DNA of 57,828 bases from Streptomyces griseorubiginosus (GTDB taxonomy: Bacteria; Actinomycetota; Actinomycetes; Streptomycetales; Streptomycetaceae). The stretch spans positions 1 through 57,828 of the forward strand of contig NZ_WVUG01000018.1 in the NCBI RefSeq assembly GCF_017614965.1. Direction: 5' to 3'. Each line of letters opens with the position of its first letter. Position 1 is the first letter of the stretch. This document shows, in pieces, positions 9,863 through 19,885 of this stretch. The notes under the pieces are model-generated. The model saw only the letters and a program-made list of their open reading frames with translations, was not told the origin of the DNA and did no database searches. The position numbers were made by a program, and so were the translations under genes.

Positions 9863-9891
9863 GCAACCCTTTCCCGAGTTTCCCCGTCTGA
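9863..9891 (+). promoter_or_regulatory. Candidate ECF (SigE-type) promoter of the LCP gene
   Basis: GCAACC at 9863-9868 and CGTCTGA at 9885-9891 are 16 bases apart, the form expected for cell-envelope-stress ECF promoters in Streptomyces (AAC at -35, CGTC at -10). It lies about 100 bases before an LCP wall gene, a plausible target. Confidence 0.5.
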
Positions 9892-9994
9892 CCGGACGGA
9901 GCGACGATGGAGCGGTATCAGTTCGTCAGCCGCGCCGATTCAGGCCTGTCCCTGAAAACAGGGGGTAACCGACCGTACGAGATTCGAGGAGCAC

Positions 9995-11128
9995 ATGTCC
10001 GCCGAGAGCAGTCCGGAACCCGGCATACCGGGTGAGACCGGGACCAACGGTCCGCGCCGCAGCGCCAAGGGGCGCCGCCGCAAACCGCGCAGCGAGCACC
10101 ACAAGGCCCTGATCCTGATGGCCTGGACCGCCGCGGGGATCGTCGTGCTGGGCGGCACCGGGGCCGGCTACCTGTACTTCAAGCTCAACGGCAACATCAA
10201 GAGCGTCGACATCAACCAGGCCCTCGGCACCGACCGGCCGACGAAGGCCACGGGCGGCTCCGAGAACATCCTGGTCCTCGGTTCGGACTCGCGCTCGGGG
10301 AGCAACAAGAAACTCGGCGGCGGCGCCGACGACGGCAGCGCCCGCTCGGACACCGCGATGATCGTGCACGTCTACAAGGGCCACAAGAGCGCGAGCGTGG
10401 TCTCCATCCCGCGCGACACCCTCGTCGACCGCCCCGAGTGCACCGACACCAAGGGCGAGAAGCACGACGGCGCCTCCGGCGTGATGTTCAACTCCGCGTA
10501 CTCCACGGGCGGCGCGGCCTGCGCGGTGAAGACGGTGGAGTCGCTCACCGGGCTGCGCATGGACCACTACCTCGAGGTCGACTTCAGCGGCTTCGAGAAG
10601 CTCATCGACGAGCTCGGCGGTGTCCCGGTCACCACGACGAAGAACATCGACGACAAGAAGAGCCACCTCGACCTCAAGGCCGGTACGCACACCCTCAACG
10701 GCAAGCAGGCGCTGGGCCTCGTCCGCACCCGGCACGGCGTCGGCGACGGCTCCGACCTCGGCCGCATCCAGCTCCAGCAGGCGTTCATCAAGGCCCTGGT
10801 CGACCAGGTCAAGCACGTCGGCATCTTCACCAACCCCAAGAAGCTGTACGACCTCGCCGACACCGCCACCAAGTCCGTGACCACCGACTCCGACCTGGGC
10901 TCGGTCAACTCCCTGATGTCCTTCGCGAACGGCCTGAAGGGCATCGGCTCCTCGAAGATGCACATGGTGACGATGCCGGTCCGGTACGACCCGGCGGACC
11001 CCAACCGCGTGATCATCGAGAAGGCCAAGGCCCAGCAGGTCTGGGACGCCCTGCGCAGGGACCTGCCGATCCCGGCGAGCGCCACCAAGGACACGGCGTC
11101 CGGCGAAGCCAGGGGTGTCGTGGAATAG
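9995..11128 (+). CDS. LytR-CpsA-Psr (LCP) family glycopolymer ligase
   Basis: LCP proteins move polymers such as teichoic acids from undecaprenyl phosphate onto peptidoglycan, outside the membrane. The 377-residue product has a short basic cytoplasmic N-terminus and one membrane span at about residues 38-60 ([16 protein letters not shown]). The outer LCP domain shows the usual signatures: [27 protein letters not shown] and [17 protein letters not shown], whose Arg and Asp residues bind the lipid diphosphate. The ATG at 9995 follows GAGGAG. The stop codon overlaps the rpmE promoter. A wall role fits the WecA-like gene downstream. Confidence 0.9.
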   Translation: MSAESSPEPGIPGETGTNGPRRSAKGRRRKPRSEHHKALILMAWTAAGIVVLGGTGAGYLYFKLNGNIKSVDINQALGTDRPTKATGGSENILVLGSDSRSGSNKKLGGGADDGSARSDTAMIVHVYKGHKSASVVSIPRDTLVDRPECTDTKGEKHDGASGVMFNSAYSTGGAACAVKTVESLTGLRMDHYLEVDFSGFEKLIDELGGVPVTTTKNIDDKKSHLDLKAGTHTLNGKQALGLVRTRHGVGDGSDLGRIQLQQAFIKALVDQVKHVGIFTNPKKLYDLADTATKSVTTDSDLGSVNSLMSFANGLKGIGSSKMHMVTMPVRYDPADPNRVIIEKAKAQQVWDALRRDLPIPASATKDTASGEARGVVE

Positions 11129-11147
11129 AACGCGCGAACCCCCGGTT
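11122..11147 (+). promoter_or_regulatory. SigR-type promoter of rpmE
   Basis: GGAAT at 11122-11126, an 18-base spacer and GTT at 11145-11147 match the SigR consensus exactly. The -35 overlaps the stop codon of the LCP gene. In S. coelicolor rpmE is a recognised member of the SigR (thiol oxidative stress) regulon, so this is probably the conserved promoter. Confidence 0.8.
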
Positions 11148-11250
11148 TGGGAGGACGGCCCCAGTCCTGGCAGACTGGTACGTCGGCTCCGGTTCACGCC
11201 TCCGCATCCCGCGGCTGCGACCCGGCGCCCTCCCGGAACTAGGAGACACC

Positions 11251-11475
11251 TTGAAGCGCGACATCCACCCCGAGTACGTCGAGACGCAGGTCAGCTGCAC
11301 CTGTGGCGCGTCGTTCACCACCCGCAGCACGATCTCCAGCGGCACCATCCGCGCCGAGGTCTGCTCCGAGTGCCACCCGTTCTACACGGGCAAGCAGAAG
11401 ATCCTCGACACCGGTGGCCGTGTGGCCCGCTTCGAGGCCCGCTTCGGCAAGGCTGCAGCCGGCTCCAAGAAGTAG
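11251..11475 (+). CDS. rpmE: 50S ribosomal protein L31, zinc-binding form
   Basis: This 74-residue L31 sits at the subunit interface of the ribosome. It has four cysteines at positions 16, 18, 38 and 41 (CTC and CSEC), so it is the zinc-containing C+ type. Streptomyces swap it for a zinc-free paralogue under zinc limitation, and oxidative release of zinc is one explanation for its thiol-stress promoter. The TTG start at 11251 follows AGGAGA. It precedes prfA by 109 bases and may be co-transcribed. Confidence 0.95.
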   Translation: MKRDIHPEYVETQVSCTCGASFTTRSTISSGTIRAEVCSECHPFYTGKQKILDTGGRVARFEARFGKAAAGSKK

Positions 11476-11584
11476 CGAGCTCCAATCCGCCGGTCCACGG
11501 CCGCGCCCTTCCACAGGCGCGCCGGGACCGGCGTTTTTGGTCGCCCGCCTTCCCCTTTTCGTTCGCAGTATCAGGAGCCCAGAG

Positions 11585-12661
11585 ATGTTCGAGGCCGTCG
11601 AGGACCTCGTCGGTGAGCACGCCGACCTGGAGAAGAAGCTCGCCGATCCGTCGGTCCACTCCGACCAGGCCAACGCGCGCAAGCTGAACAAGCGGTACGC
11701 CGAGCTCACCCCGATCGTCGCCACGTACCGCTCCTGGAAGCAGACCGGCGACGACATCGAGACCGCCCGTGAACTCGCCGCCGACGACCCGGACTTCGCC
11801 GCCGAGGTCAAGGAGCTGGAGAAGACGCGCGAGGAGCTCACCGAGAAGCTGCGGCTGCTGCTCGTCCCGCGCGACCCCAGCGACGACAAGGACGTCATCC
11901 TGGAGATCAAGGCGGGCGCGGGCGGCGACGAGTCAGCCCTGTTCGCCGGCGACCTGCTGCGGATGTACCTGCGTTACGCCGAGCGCGTCGGCTGGAAGAC
12001 CGAGATCATCGACGCCACCGAGTCCGAGCTGGGCGGCTACAAGGACGTCCAGGTCGCCGTGAAGACCAAGGGCGGCCAGGGGGCCACCGAGCCGGGGCAG
12101 GGCGTCTGGGCGCGGCTGAAGTACGAGGGCGGTGTGCACCGCGTGCAGCGCGTGCCGGCGACCGAGTCCCAGGGCCGTATCCACACCTCCGCCGCCGGTG
12201 TGCTGGTCACGCCCGAGGCCGAGGAGGTCGACGTCGAGATCAACCCCAACGACCTCCGCATCGACGTCTACCGCTCCTCCGGTCCCGGCGGCCAGTCCGT
12301 CAACACCACGGACTCCGCCGTGCGCATCACGCACATCCCCACCGGAGTCGTCGCCTCCTGCCAGAACGAGAAGAGCCAGCTGCAGAACAAGGAGCAGGCG
12401 ATGCGTATCCTGCGCTCCAGGCTGCTCGCAGCGGCGCAGGAGGAGGCGGAGAAGGAGGCCGCCGACGCCCGCCGCAGCCAGGTCCGCACCGTCGACCGCT
12501 CCGAGAAGATCCGCACGTACAACTTCCCGGAGAACCGCATCTCGGACCACCGCGTCGGCTTCAAGGCGTACAACCTGGACCAGGTCCTGGACGGCGACCT
12601 CGACGCGGTGATCCAGGCCTGCGTCGACGCGGACTCGGCGGCGAAGCTGGCGGCTGCATAA
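11585..12661 (+). CDS. prfA: Peptide chain release factor 1
   Basis: RF1 ends translation at UAA and UAG. The 358-residue protein has the coiled-coil domain 1, the codon-recognition region, and GGQ at residues 235-237 ([18 protein letters not shown]), which triggers hydrolysis of peptidyl-tRNA. The ATG at 11585 follows AGGAGCCCAGAG. Its modifying enzyme PrmC is encoded directly downstream, a common pairing. Confidence 0.97.
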   Translation: MFEAVEDLVGEHADLEKKLADPSVHSDQANARKLNKRYAELTPIVATYRSWKQTGDDIETARELAADDPDFAAEVKELEKTREELTEKLRLLLVPRDPSDDKDVILEIKAGAGGDESALFAGDLLRMYLRYAERVGWKTEIIDATESELGGYKDVQVAVKTKGGQGATEPGQGVWARLKYEGGVHRVQRVPATESQGRIHTSAAGVLVTPEAEEVDVEINPNDLRIDVYRSSGPGGQSVNTTDSAVRITHIPTGVVASCQNEKSQLQNKEQAMRILRSRLLAAAQEEAEKEAADARRSQVRTVDRSEKIRTYNFPENRISDHRVGFKAYNLDQVLDGDLDAVIQACVDADSAAKLAAA

Positions 12662-12700
12662 CAGCACATACGCACGACCCAGTACGACACGGAGGAATGC

Positions 12701-13546
12701 GTGAACCTGCTGCTCGCAGAGGTGGCACAGGCCACCCAGCGGCTGGCCGACGCCGGCGTGCCCTCGCCGCGCAACGACGCGGAGGAGCTCGCCGCGTTCG
12801 TGCACGGCGTGAAGCGGGGCGAGCTGCACTCCGTGAAGGACGCGGACTTCGACGCCCGGTACTGGGAGGTCATCGCCCGGCGTGAGCAGCGCGAGCCGCT
12901 GCAGCACATCACCGGGCGGGCCTACTTCCGCTACCTCGAACTCCACGTCGGGCCGGGCGTGTTCGTGCCGCGGCCGGAGACGGAGTCGGTGGTCGGGTGG
13001 GCCATAGACGCCGTGCGGGCGATGGACGTGGTCGAGCCGACCATCGTCGATCTGTGCACCGGCTCCGGCGCCATCGCGCTCGCCCTCGCCCAGGAGGTCC
13101 CGCGCTCCAAGGTGCACGCCGTGGAGCTCTCCGAGGACGCCCTGGCCTGGACCCGCAAGAACGTCGAGGGCTCGCGGGTCGACCTGCGGCAGGGCAACGC
13201 CCTGGACGCCTTTCCCGACCTCGACGGCCAGGTCGACCTGGTCATCTCCAACCCTCCGTACATCCCGCTGACCGAGTGGGAGTACGTCGCCCCCGAGGCG
13301 CGGGACTACGATCCCGAACTCGCCCTGTTCTCCGGCGAGGACGGCCTCCAACTCATCCGCGGTCTGGAACGGACCGCACACCGGCTCCTGCGCCCCGGCG
13401 GGGTGGTCGTCGTCGAACACGCCGACACCCAGGGCGGCCAGGTGCCGTGGATCTTCACCGAGGAGCGGGGCTGGGCCGACGCGGCCGACCACCCCGACCT
13501 CAACAACCGCCCCCGGTTCGCCACGGCCCGCAAGGCACTGCCGTGA
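12701..13546 (+). CDS. prmC: Release factor glutamine methyltransferase
   Basis: PrmC (HemK) methylates the glutamine of the GGQ motif in RF1 and RF2 using S-adenosylmethionine. The product of 281 residues has an N-terminal helical domain, the SAM-binding motif IVDLCTGSGAIALALA and the catalytic NPPY at residues 184-187. The GTG at 12701 follows GGAGGA. It lies between its substrate gene prfA and sua5. Confidence 0.95.
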   Translation: MNLLLAEVAQATQRLADAGVPSPRNDAEELAAFVHGVKRGELHSVKDADFDARYWEVIARREQREPLQHITGRAYFRYLELHVGPGVFVPRPETESVVGWAIDAVRAMDVVEPTIVDLCTGSGAIALALAQEVPRSKVHAVELSEDALAWTRKNVEGSRVDLRQGNALDAFPDLDGQVDLVISNPPYIPLTEWEYVAPEARDYDPELALFSGEDGLQLIRGLERTAHRLLRPGGVVVVEHADTQGGQVPWIFTEERGWADAADHPDLNNRPRFATARKALP

Positions 13547-13607
13547 GCACCGCCCGCACCGCTTTCGTGGATCCCCGAAATCCGTTGTACGAGGAGGCCC
13601 GCTAGAT

Positions 13608-14255
13608 ATGGCACGGCGATACGACACCAACGACGCGACCGACCGCACGACCGGTCTGCGTGAAGCCGCGTCCGCCGTCCGCCGTGGCGAGCTGGTCGTC
13701 CTCCCGACCGACACGGTGTACGGCATCGGCGCGGACGCGTTCTCCTCGGAGGCCGTCGCCGACCTGCTCGAGGCCAAGGGGCGGGGCCGCAACATGCCCA
13801 CGCCCGTCCTCATCGGCTCCCCGAACACCCTGCACGGCCTCGTCACGGACTTCTCCGAGCTGGCCTGGGAGCTCGTCGACGCGTTCTGGCCGGGCGCGCT
13901 GACGATCGTCGCCAAGCACCAGCCGTCGCTGCAGTGGGACCTGGGGGACACCCGGGGCACGGTGGCCGTCCGCATGCCGCTGCACCCGGTCGCCATCGAG
14001 CTGCTGACCGAGGTCGGCCCCATGGCGGTGTCCTCGGCGAACCTGACCGGGCACCCGGCGCCGGAGGACTGCGACGCCGCGCAGGAGATGCTCGGCGACT
14101 CGGTCTCCGTCTACCTCGACGGCGGCCCGACCCCCGGCAACGTCCCGTCCTCCATCGTCGACGTCACCGGTCCCGTGCCGGTGCTGCTGCGGGAGGGCGC
14201 GCTGTCGCCGGAGGAGCTGCGCAAGGTCGTACCCGACCTCGAGGTGGCGAATTGA
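13608..14255 (+). CDS. sua5: L-threonylcarbamoyladenylate synthase (Sua5/YwlC/TsaC)
   Basis: This enzyme makes threonylcarbamoyl-AMP from threonine, bicarbonate and ATP, the first step of the t6A modification next to tRNA anticodons. The 215 residues cover the YrdC-type domain (LVVLPTDTVYGIGADAF, KGRGRNMPTP, STANLTG-like SSANLTGHPAP). The extra C-terminal domain of longer Sua5 proteins is missing, so it is of short TsaC-like length. Its stop overlaps the next start (TTGA), indicating translational coupling. Confidence 0.93.
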   Translation: MARRYDTNDATDRTTGLREAASAVRRGELVVLPTDTVYGIGADAFSSEAVADLLEAKGRGRNMPTPVLIGSPNTLHGLVTDFSELAWELVDAFWPGALTIVAKHQPSLQWDLGDTRGTVAVRMPLHPVAIELLTEVGPMAVSSANLTGHPAPEDCDAAQEMLGDSVSVYLDGGPTPGNVPSSIVDVTGPVPVLLREGALSPEELRKVVPDLEVAN

Positions 14256-14932
14256 CAGCCCCTGACGCGGGGCGTGGCATAGGCAACGGGGAAAGCGCGG
14301 CGGAGATCACGACGACGTTCGTGGGGCTTCCGCGCGATGTCTTCCGCATCCTCCACGTCAGCACCGGCAACGTGTGCCGCTCGCCCATCACCGAGCGGCT
14401 GACCCGGCATTACGTGAAACAGCGGCTCGGCATCCTGGGCAGCGCGCTGATCGTCGAGAGCGCCGGGACCTGGGGGCACGAGGGCGCCCCCATGGAGGCC
14501 AACGCGGAGGCCGTGCTGGCCGACTTCGGCGCGGACGCCTCCGGGTTCACGGGCCGGGAGCTGCTGGACGAGCACGTGATCATGGCCGACCTGGTCCTCA
14601 CGGCCACCCGCGACCACCGCGCCCAGGTCATCTCGATGGGCCACTCGGCGGGCCTGCGCACCTTCACGCTGAAGGAGTTCACCCGTCTGGTGCGCGCGAT
14701 AGACCCGGCCACGCTGCCTCCGCTGGAGGAGGGCGTGGTCGTCCGCGCGCGTGCCCTGGTCCGCGCCGCCGCCGCTCTACGCGGGTGGCTGCTGGCGCCC
14801 ACCGCCGAGGCGGACGAGGTCTACGACCCCTACGGCGCACCCCTGACCTTCTTCCGGTCCATCGGCGACGAGATACACCAGGCGCTGGATCCGGTCGTCA
14901 CGGCGCTCACGGGTGTCCCCGCGAGGATGTAA
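14252..14932 (+). CDS. Low-molecular-weight protein-tyrosine-phosphatase-like protein, catalytic Cys replaced by Ser
   Basis: The fold is that of low-molecular-weight tyrosine phosphatases, with the phosphate loop near the N-terminus. The loop reads HVSTGNVCRSP, while active enzymes read VCxGNICRSP. The nucleophilic cysteine of CX5R is therefore Ser at residue 37, although Arg43 and the second Cys42 remain. Such a protein could still bind phosphotyrosine or phosphate without hydrolysing it. A DPY-like VYDPYG motif near the C-terminus resembles the family's general-acid region. The TTG at 14252 overlaps the sua5 stop. The N-terminal 28 residues before the domain are poorly ordered, and an internal GTG is possible. 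Confidence 0.8.
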   Translation: MTAPDAGRGIGNGESAAEITTTFVGLPRDVFRILHVSTGNVCRSPITERLTRHYVKQRLGILGSALIVESAGTWGHEGAPMEANAEAVLADFGADASGFTGRELLDEHVIMADLVLTATRDHRAQVISMGHSAGLRTFTLKEFTRLVRAIDPATLPPLEEGVVVRARALVRAAAALRGWLLAPTAEADEVYDPYGAPLTFFRSIGDEIHQALDPVVTALTGVPARM

Positions 14933-15003
14933 GTACCGAGCACCCCACTGGTCCCGGGCCTACATTGGTCGTACGTCATCGCCGACGCCCCCCGGAGCCC
15001 ACC

Positions 15004-16245
15004 ATGCCGGTCATCCACACCCTCGATGCCGCCGACGTCCTGCGGCGGCAGGACCCCGAGCTGGCCGAGATCCTGCTCGGGGAACTCGACCGGCAGTCGA
15101 CGACGCTCCAGCTCGTCGCCGCCGAGAACTTCTGCTCCCCGGCCGTGCTGGCCGCGCTCGGGTCGCCGCTGGCCAACAAGTACGCCGAGGGATATCCGGG
15201 CGCCCGGCACCACGGCGGCTGCGAGATGGTCGACGTCGCCGAACGGCTCGCCGTCGAGAGGGCCAAGGCGCTGTTCCGGGCCGAGCACGCCAACGTCCAG
15301 TCCCATTCCGGGTCGAGCGCCGTGCTGGCCGCCTACGCGGCCCTGCTGCGCCCCGGTGACACCGTCCTCGCCCTCGGGCTCCCCTACGGCGGCCACCTCA
15401 CCCACGGCTCACCCGCGAACTTCTCCGGCCGCTGGTTCGACTTCGTCGGCTACGGCGTGGAGGCGGAGACCGGGCTCATCGACTACGACCAGGTGCGCAC
15501 GCTGGCCCGCAACCACCGGCCCAAGGCGATCGTGTGCGGCTCCATCGCCTACCCCCGGCACATCGACTACGCCCTCTTCCGCGAGGTCGCCGACGAGGTG
15601 GGCGCGTATCTGATCGCCGACGCCGCCCACCCCATCGGGCTCGTCGCCGGGGGAGCGGCGCCCAGCCCGGTGCCGTACGCCGACATCGTCTGCGCGACCA
15701 CGCACAAGGTGCTGCGCGGGCCGCGCGGCGGGATGATCCTGTGCGGCGCCGAGCTGGCCGAACGGGTCGACCGGGCGGTGTTCCCCTTCACCCAGGGCGG
15801 CGCGCAGATGCACACCATCGCCGCGAAGGCCGTCGCCTTCGGCGAGGCGGCAACCCCCGACTTCACCGCGTACGCCCATCAGGTGGTCGCCAACGCCAGG
15901 GTCCTCGCGGCCGGGCTGGCCGCCGAGGGGCTGGTGGTGACGACCGGAGGCACGGACACCCACCTGATCACCGCCGATCCCGCACCCCTCGGCGTCGACG
16001 GCCGCAGCGCACGGGGCCGGCTCGCGGCGGCCGGGATGGTGCTGGACTGCTGCGCCCTGCCGCACGGCGACGCGCGCGGACTGAGGCTCGGCACGGCGGC
16101 CCTGACCACCCAGGGCATGGGCGAGGAGGAGATGGGCCTTGTCGCCGGGTTGGTCGGGAATGTGCTGCGCGGCGAGGTCGAGAGTCAGAGGGCGCGTGAT
16201 CATGTGCGCGAGCTGACCGGTGGATTCCCGCCGTATTCCCGCTGA
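15004..16245 (+). CDS. glyA: Serine hydroxymethyltransferase paralogue
   Basis: SHMT interconverts serine and glycine with tetrahydrofolate. The 413-residue product keeps the PLP lysine K235 in TTHKVLRGPRGG, the NKYAEGYPG motif, GGHLTHG and the substrate-binding arginine in LRLGTAAL. It departs from the usual form at several places: the YYGG tyrosine pair is HH at residues 69-70, PHSGSQAN is SHSGSSAV, and TTRG is TTQG. Streptomyces carry more than one glyA, and this looks like the diverged copy, perhaps with altered substrate. The ATG at 15004 lies 71 bases after the phosphatase-like gene. Confidence 0.85.
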   Translation: MPVIHTLDAADVLRRQDPELAEILLGELDRQSTTLQLVAAENFCSPAVLAALGSPLANKYAEGYPGARHHGGCEMVDVAERLAVERAKALFRAEHANVQSHSGSSAVLAAYAALLRPGDTVLALGLPYGGHLTHGSPANFSGRWFDFVGYGVEAETGLIDYDQVRTLARNHRPKAIVCGSIAYPRHIDYALFREVADEVGAYLIADAAHPIGLVAGGAAPSPVPYADIVCATTHKVLRGPRGGMILCGAELAERVDRAVFPFTQGGAQMHTIAAKAVAFGEAATPDFTAYAHQVVANARVLAAGLAAEGLVVTTGGTDTHLITADPAPLGVDGRSARGRLAAAGMVLDCCALPHGDARGLRLGTAALTTQGMGEEEMGLVAGLVGNVLRGEVESQRARDHVRELTGGFPPYSR

Positions 16246-16277
16246 GCGGGGGTAGGCGCAGCTGCGTACACCTGGTT

Positions 16278-16330
16278 GCAACCTGAGGACACAGCCACAC
16301 GTGCAACCATCGTCGCTACCCGGCAGTCCC
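16278..16330 (+). promoter_or_regulatory. Paired GCAACC boxes before the WecA-like gene
   Basis: GCAACC occurs at 16278-16283 and 16303-16308, each followed 16 bases later by CGTGCA or AGTCCC. TGGTTGCA at 16273 and TGCAACCA at 16302 also form an inverted repeat. The layout recalls the ECF-type site before the LCP gene, but the -10 parts match poorly. Confidence 0.3.
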
Positions 16331-16395
16331 CACAGTTATGCGTACGTCGCTAGGGTGTGGGGCTGAGATGGCCAGCGAGACCTGTGGGGAAGCCC

Positions 16396-17748
16396 GTGCG
16401 TGAATACCTGCTGACGCTCTGCGTCACGGCCGCGGTGACGTATCTGCTGACAGGGCCGGTACGGAAGTTCGCGATCGTGGCCGGAGCGATGCCGGAGATC
16501 AGGGCCCGTGACGTGCACCGGGAACCGACTCCACGGCTCGGCGGTATCGCCATGTTCTTCGGGCTGTGCGCCGGTCTGCTCGTCGCGGACCACCTGACCA
16601 ACCTCAACGAGGTCTTCGAGAAGTCGAACGAGCCGCGGGCGCTGCTCTCCGGCGCGGCGCTGATCTGGTTGATCGGCGTCCTGGACGACAAGTTCGAGAT
16701 CGACGCCCTGATCAAGCTGGGCGGTCAGATGATCGCGGCCGGCGTGATGGTCATGCAGGGCCTGACGATCCTGTGGCTGCCCATCCCCGGCGTCGGCAAC
16801 GTGGCGCTGACCCAGTGGCAGGGCACCCTGCTGACCGTCGCCCTCGTCGTCATCACGATCAACGCGGTGAACTTCGTCGACGGCCTCGACGGTCTCGCCT
16901 CCGGCATGGTCTGCATCGCGGCCGCGGCGTTCTTCCTGTACGCCTACCGCATCTGGTACTCGTACGGCGTCGAGGCCGCCGCCCCGGCCACGCTCTTCTC
17001 GGCGATCCTGATGGGCATGTGCATCGGCTTCCTGCCGCACAACATGCACCCGGCGCGGATCTTCATGGGCGACTCCGGCTCGATGCTGATCGGGCTCGTC
17101 CTGGCCGCCGGCGCGATCTCCATCACGGGACAGGTCGACCCGGACGCGCTGAAGCTGTTCGTCGGCTCCGAGAAGGCGGCCGTGCACCAGACGGTCCCGG
17201 TCTACATCCCGCTGCTGCTGCCGCTGACGATCATCGCGGTGCCCACCGCCGACCTGGTCCTCGCGATCGTGCGCCGCACCTGGCGTGGTCAGTCGCCGTT
17301 CGCCGCCGACCGCGGTCATCTGCACCACCGGCTGCTGGAGATCGGCCACTCGCACAGCAGGGCCGTGCTGATCATGTACTTCTGGTCGGCGCTGATCGCC
17401 TTCGGGGCGCTCGCCTACTCGGTCAACTCCGCGTCAATGTGGATCGTGCTCGGCATCGTGATCCTCAGCGCGATCGGTCTCGTGCTGCTTCTGCTGCCGC
17501 GCTTCACGCCGCGTGCCCCGCGGTGGGCCGAGGCCTTCCTACCGCCCCGCTACCGGCGGCGCCGCGCGCTGGCCCGTGCCGCCTCTGCGCCCGTACAGGA
17601 AGCGGGAGTTGGGGCCGTGGACGAGTCCGAGGGAGCCCCGCAGCCGTGCCCTCCGGTCGTGGCCGGTGTGGCGGGAGTCAACGGTGCGACCGCGCTGGGC
17701 GCCCGTCCGCACCTCCTCGACCGGGGAAAGGCCGGAACGTCCCGCTGA
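16396..17748 (+). CDS. Undecaprenyl-phosphate GlcNAc-1-phosphate transferase (WecA/TagO type)
   Basis: This polytopic membrane enzyme links a sugar-1-phosphate to undecaprenyl phosphate and so starts synthesis of a wall polymer. The 450-residue product has about ten membrane spans and the family motifs: LDDKFEID for magnesium, NFVDGLDGLASG, MGDSGSMLIG and the loop HLHHRLLEIGHSHS. A hydrophilic tail of about 70 residues follows the last span. The GTG at 16396 gives a membrane-facing start and follows GTGGGGA; a GTG at 16357 is also in frame. It stands alone upstream of the ATP synthase operon. The sugar is inferred from the family. Confidence 0.9.
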   Translation: MREYLLTLCVTAAVTYLLTGPVRKFAIVAGAMPEIRARDVHREPTPRLGGIAMFFGLCAGLLVADHLTNLNEVFEKSNEPRALLSGAALIWLIGVLDDKFEIDALIKLGGQMIAAGVMVMQGLTILWLPIPGVGNVALTQWQGTLLTVALVVITINAVNFVDGLDGLASGMVCIAAAAFFLYAYRIWYSYGVEAAAPATLFSAILMGMCIGFLPHNMHPARIFMGDSGSMLIGLVLAAGAISITGQVDPDALKLFVGSEKAAVHQTVPVYIPLLLPLTIIAVPTADLVLAIVRRTWRGQSPFAADRGHLHHRLLEIGHSHSRAVLIMYFWSALIAFGALAYSVNSASMWIVLGIVILSAIGLVLLLLPRFTPRAPRWAEAFLPPRYRRRRALARAASAPVQEAGVGAVDESEGAPQPCPPVVAGVAGVNGATALGARPHLLDRGKAGTSR

Positions 17749-18048
17749 CGTCGGCAAGGTAAGAATCTGACTAGAGCATTGCCAAGTCGTGGGGAAGTAA
17801 AGCCCCCCAATACCAGACAAGTCACCTCGGATTCTGCACAGACGCGCACTGTCAGTCTCATGTGTGACAGCGAGCACACGTCTTGGTAAAGACCGCATCA
17901 AATAGTTTGTGATACGGTTCACGAGAACCCGGGGTAGAGCCGAAGGACCGTGATGCGACGGTCCATTGGCCGCGAGTTCCCCTCTCGGCCCGGGACTACG
18001 CTCGTCCATGACGACACCCTGCCCCCCTGCGAAAGCGGAGTTGCCGCC
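17749..18048 (+). other. Region upstream of the ATP synthase operon
   Basis: These 300 bases should carry the atp promoter. Visible are an inverted repeat CTGTCA-N10-TGACAG at 17849-17870, a small GTCTT/AAGAC hairpin near 17880-17893 and AT-richer sequence from 17895 to 17925 including TTGTGATACGG. No -35/-10 pair with proper spacing could be fixed, and no gene is seen. Confidence 0.4.
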
Positions 18049-18486
18049 ATGCCGTCCAATGACGCCCGGAACCTGGTGCCGATCGCCGTACCCACGGCGG
18101 CTGCCGGCGTGGTCGCCGTCGCCGTCAGCGCGGCCGTGGCCGGTGGCAAGGGAGCGATCGGCGCGGCCGTCGGTGTGCTGCTCGCGATGCTCTTCATGGG
18201 GATCGGTCTCTACGTCCTGCAGTGGACGGCAAAAACGCTCCCGCAGCTGTTCCAGGCCATGGGGCTGATGCTCTATGTCGCCCAACTCCTGCTGCTCATG
18301 ATCTTCGTGGCCCTCTTCAAGGGCACCTCCCTCTTCAACGGCAAGGCGTTCGCGCTCTCGCTCGTCGTCGCGACCGTCGTGTGGATGGCCACCCAGGCAC
18401 GTGCGCACATGAAGTCCAAGATCTTCTACGTCGATCCGGACTCCGCGGAGAGCGAGCGGCCCGAGAAGACGGGTCATCCGTCGTGA
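18049..18486 (+). CDS. atpI: ATP synthase-associated membrane protein AtpI
   Basis: This is the first gene of the atp operon. AtpI proteins help assemble the c-ring. The 145-residue product has about four hydrophobic segments, ending in a charged tail. The ATG at 18049 follows AAGCGGAG. Sequence conservation in this family is low, so position and topology carry the call. Confidence 0.85.
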   Translation: MPSNDARNLVPIAVPTAAAGVVAVAVSAAVAGGKGAIGAAVGVLLAMLFMGIGLYVLQWTAKTLPQLFQAMGLMLYVAQLLLLMIFVALFKGTSLFNGKAFALSLVVATVVWMATQARAHMKSKIFYVDPDSAESERPEKTGHPS

Positions 18487-18711
18487 GGGGTAGGGGCGGG
18501 ATAAAGGCGTGCGAGATCTCCTGCTATCGTCCGGTGCCAACTGCGGCATCGCGGGCGCGGGCATCCGAGCTGACGCCTGCAGCAACGCGAGGCTCGAAGC
18601 CCCCCAGCCGCCCTCACATCCGTAACACCAGTCCGGTGCCGACCCGCGGCCGCGCGCCGCGCCGACACAACGAGGTTGCCGTACCCATGCGTCACGCCGA
18701 AGGAGCCCGTG

Positions 18712-19846
<1,135 letters not shown>

Positions 19847-19885
19847 GACCTCTTACTCCGACACGTATCGACGAAAGGCACTGAT

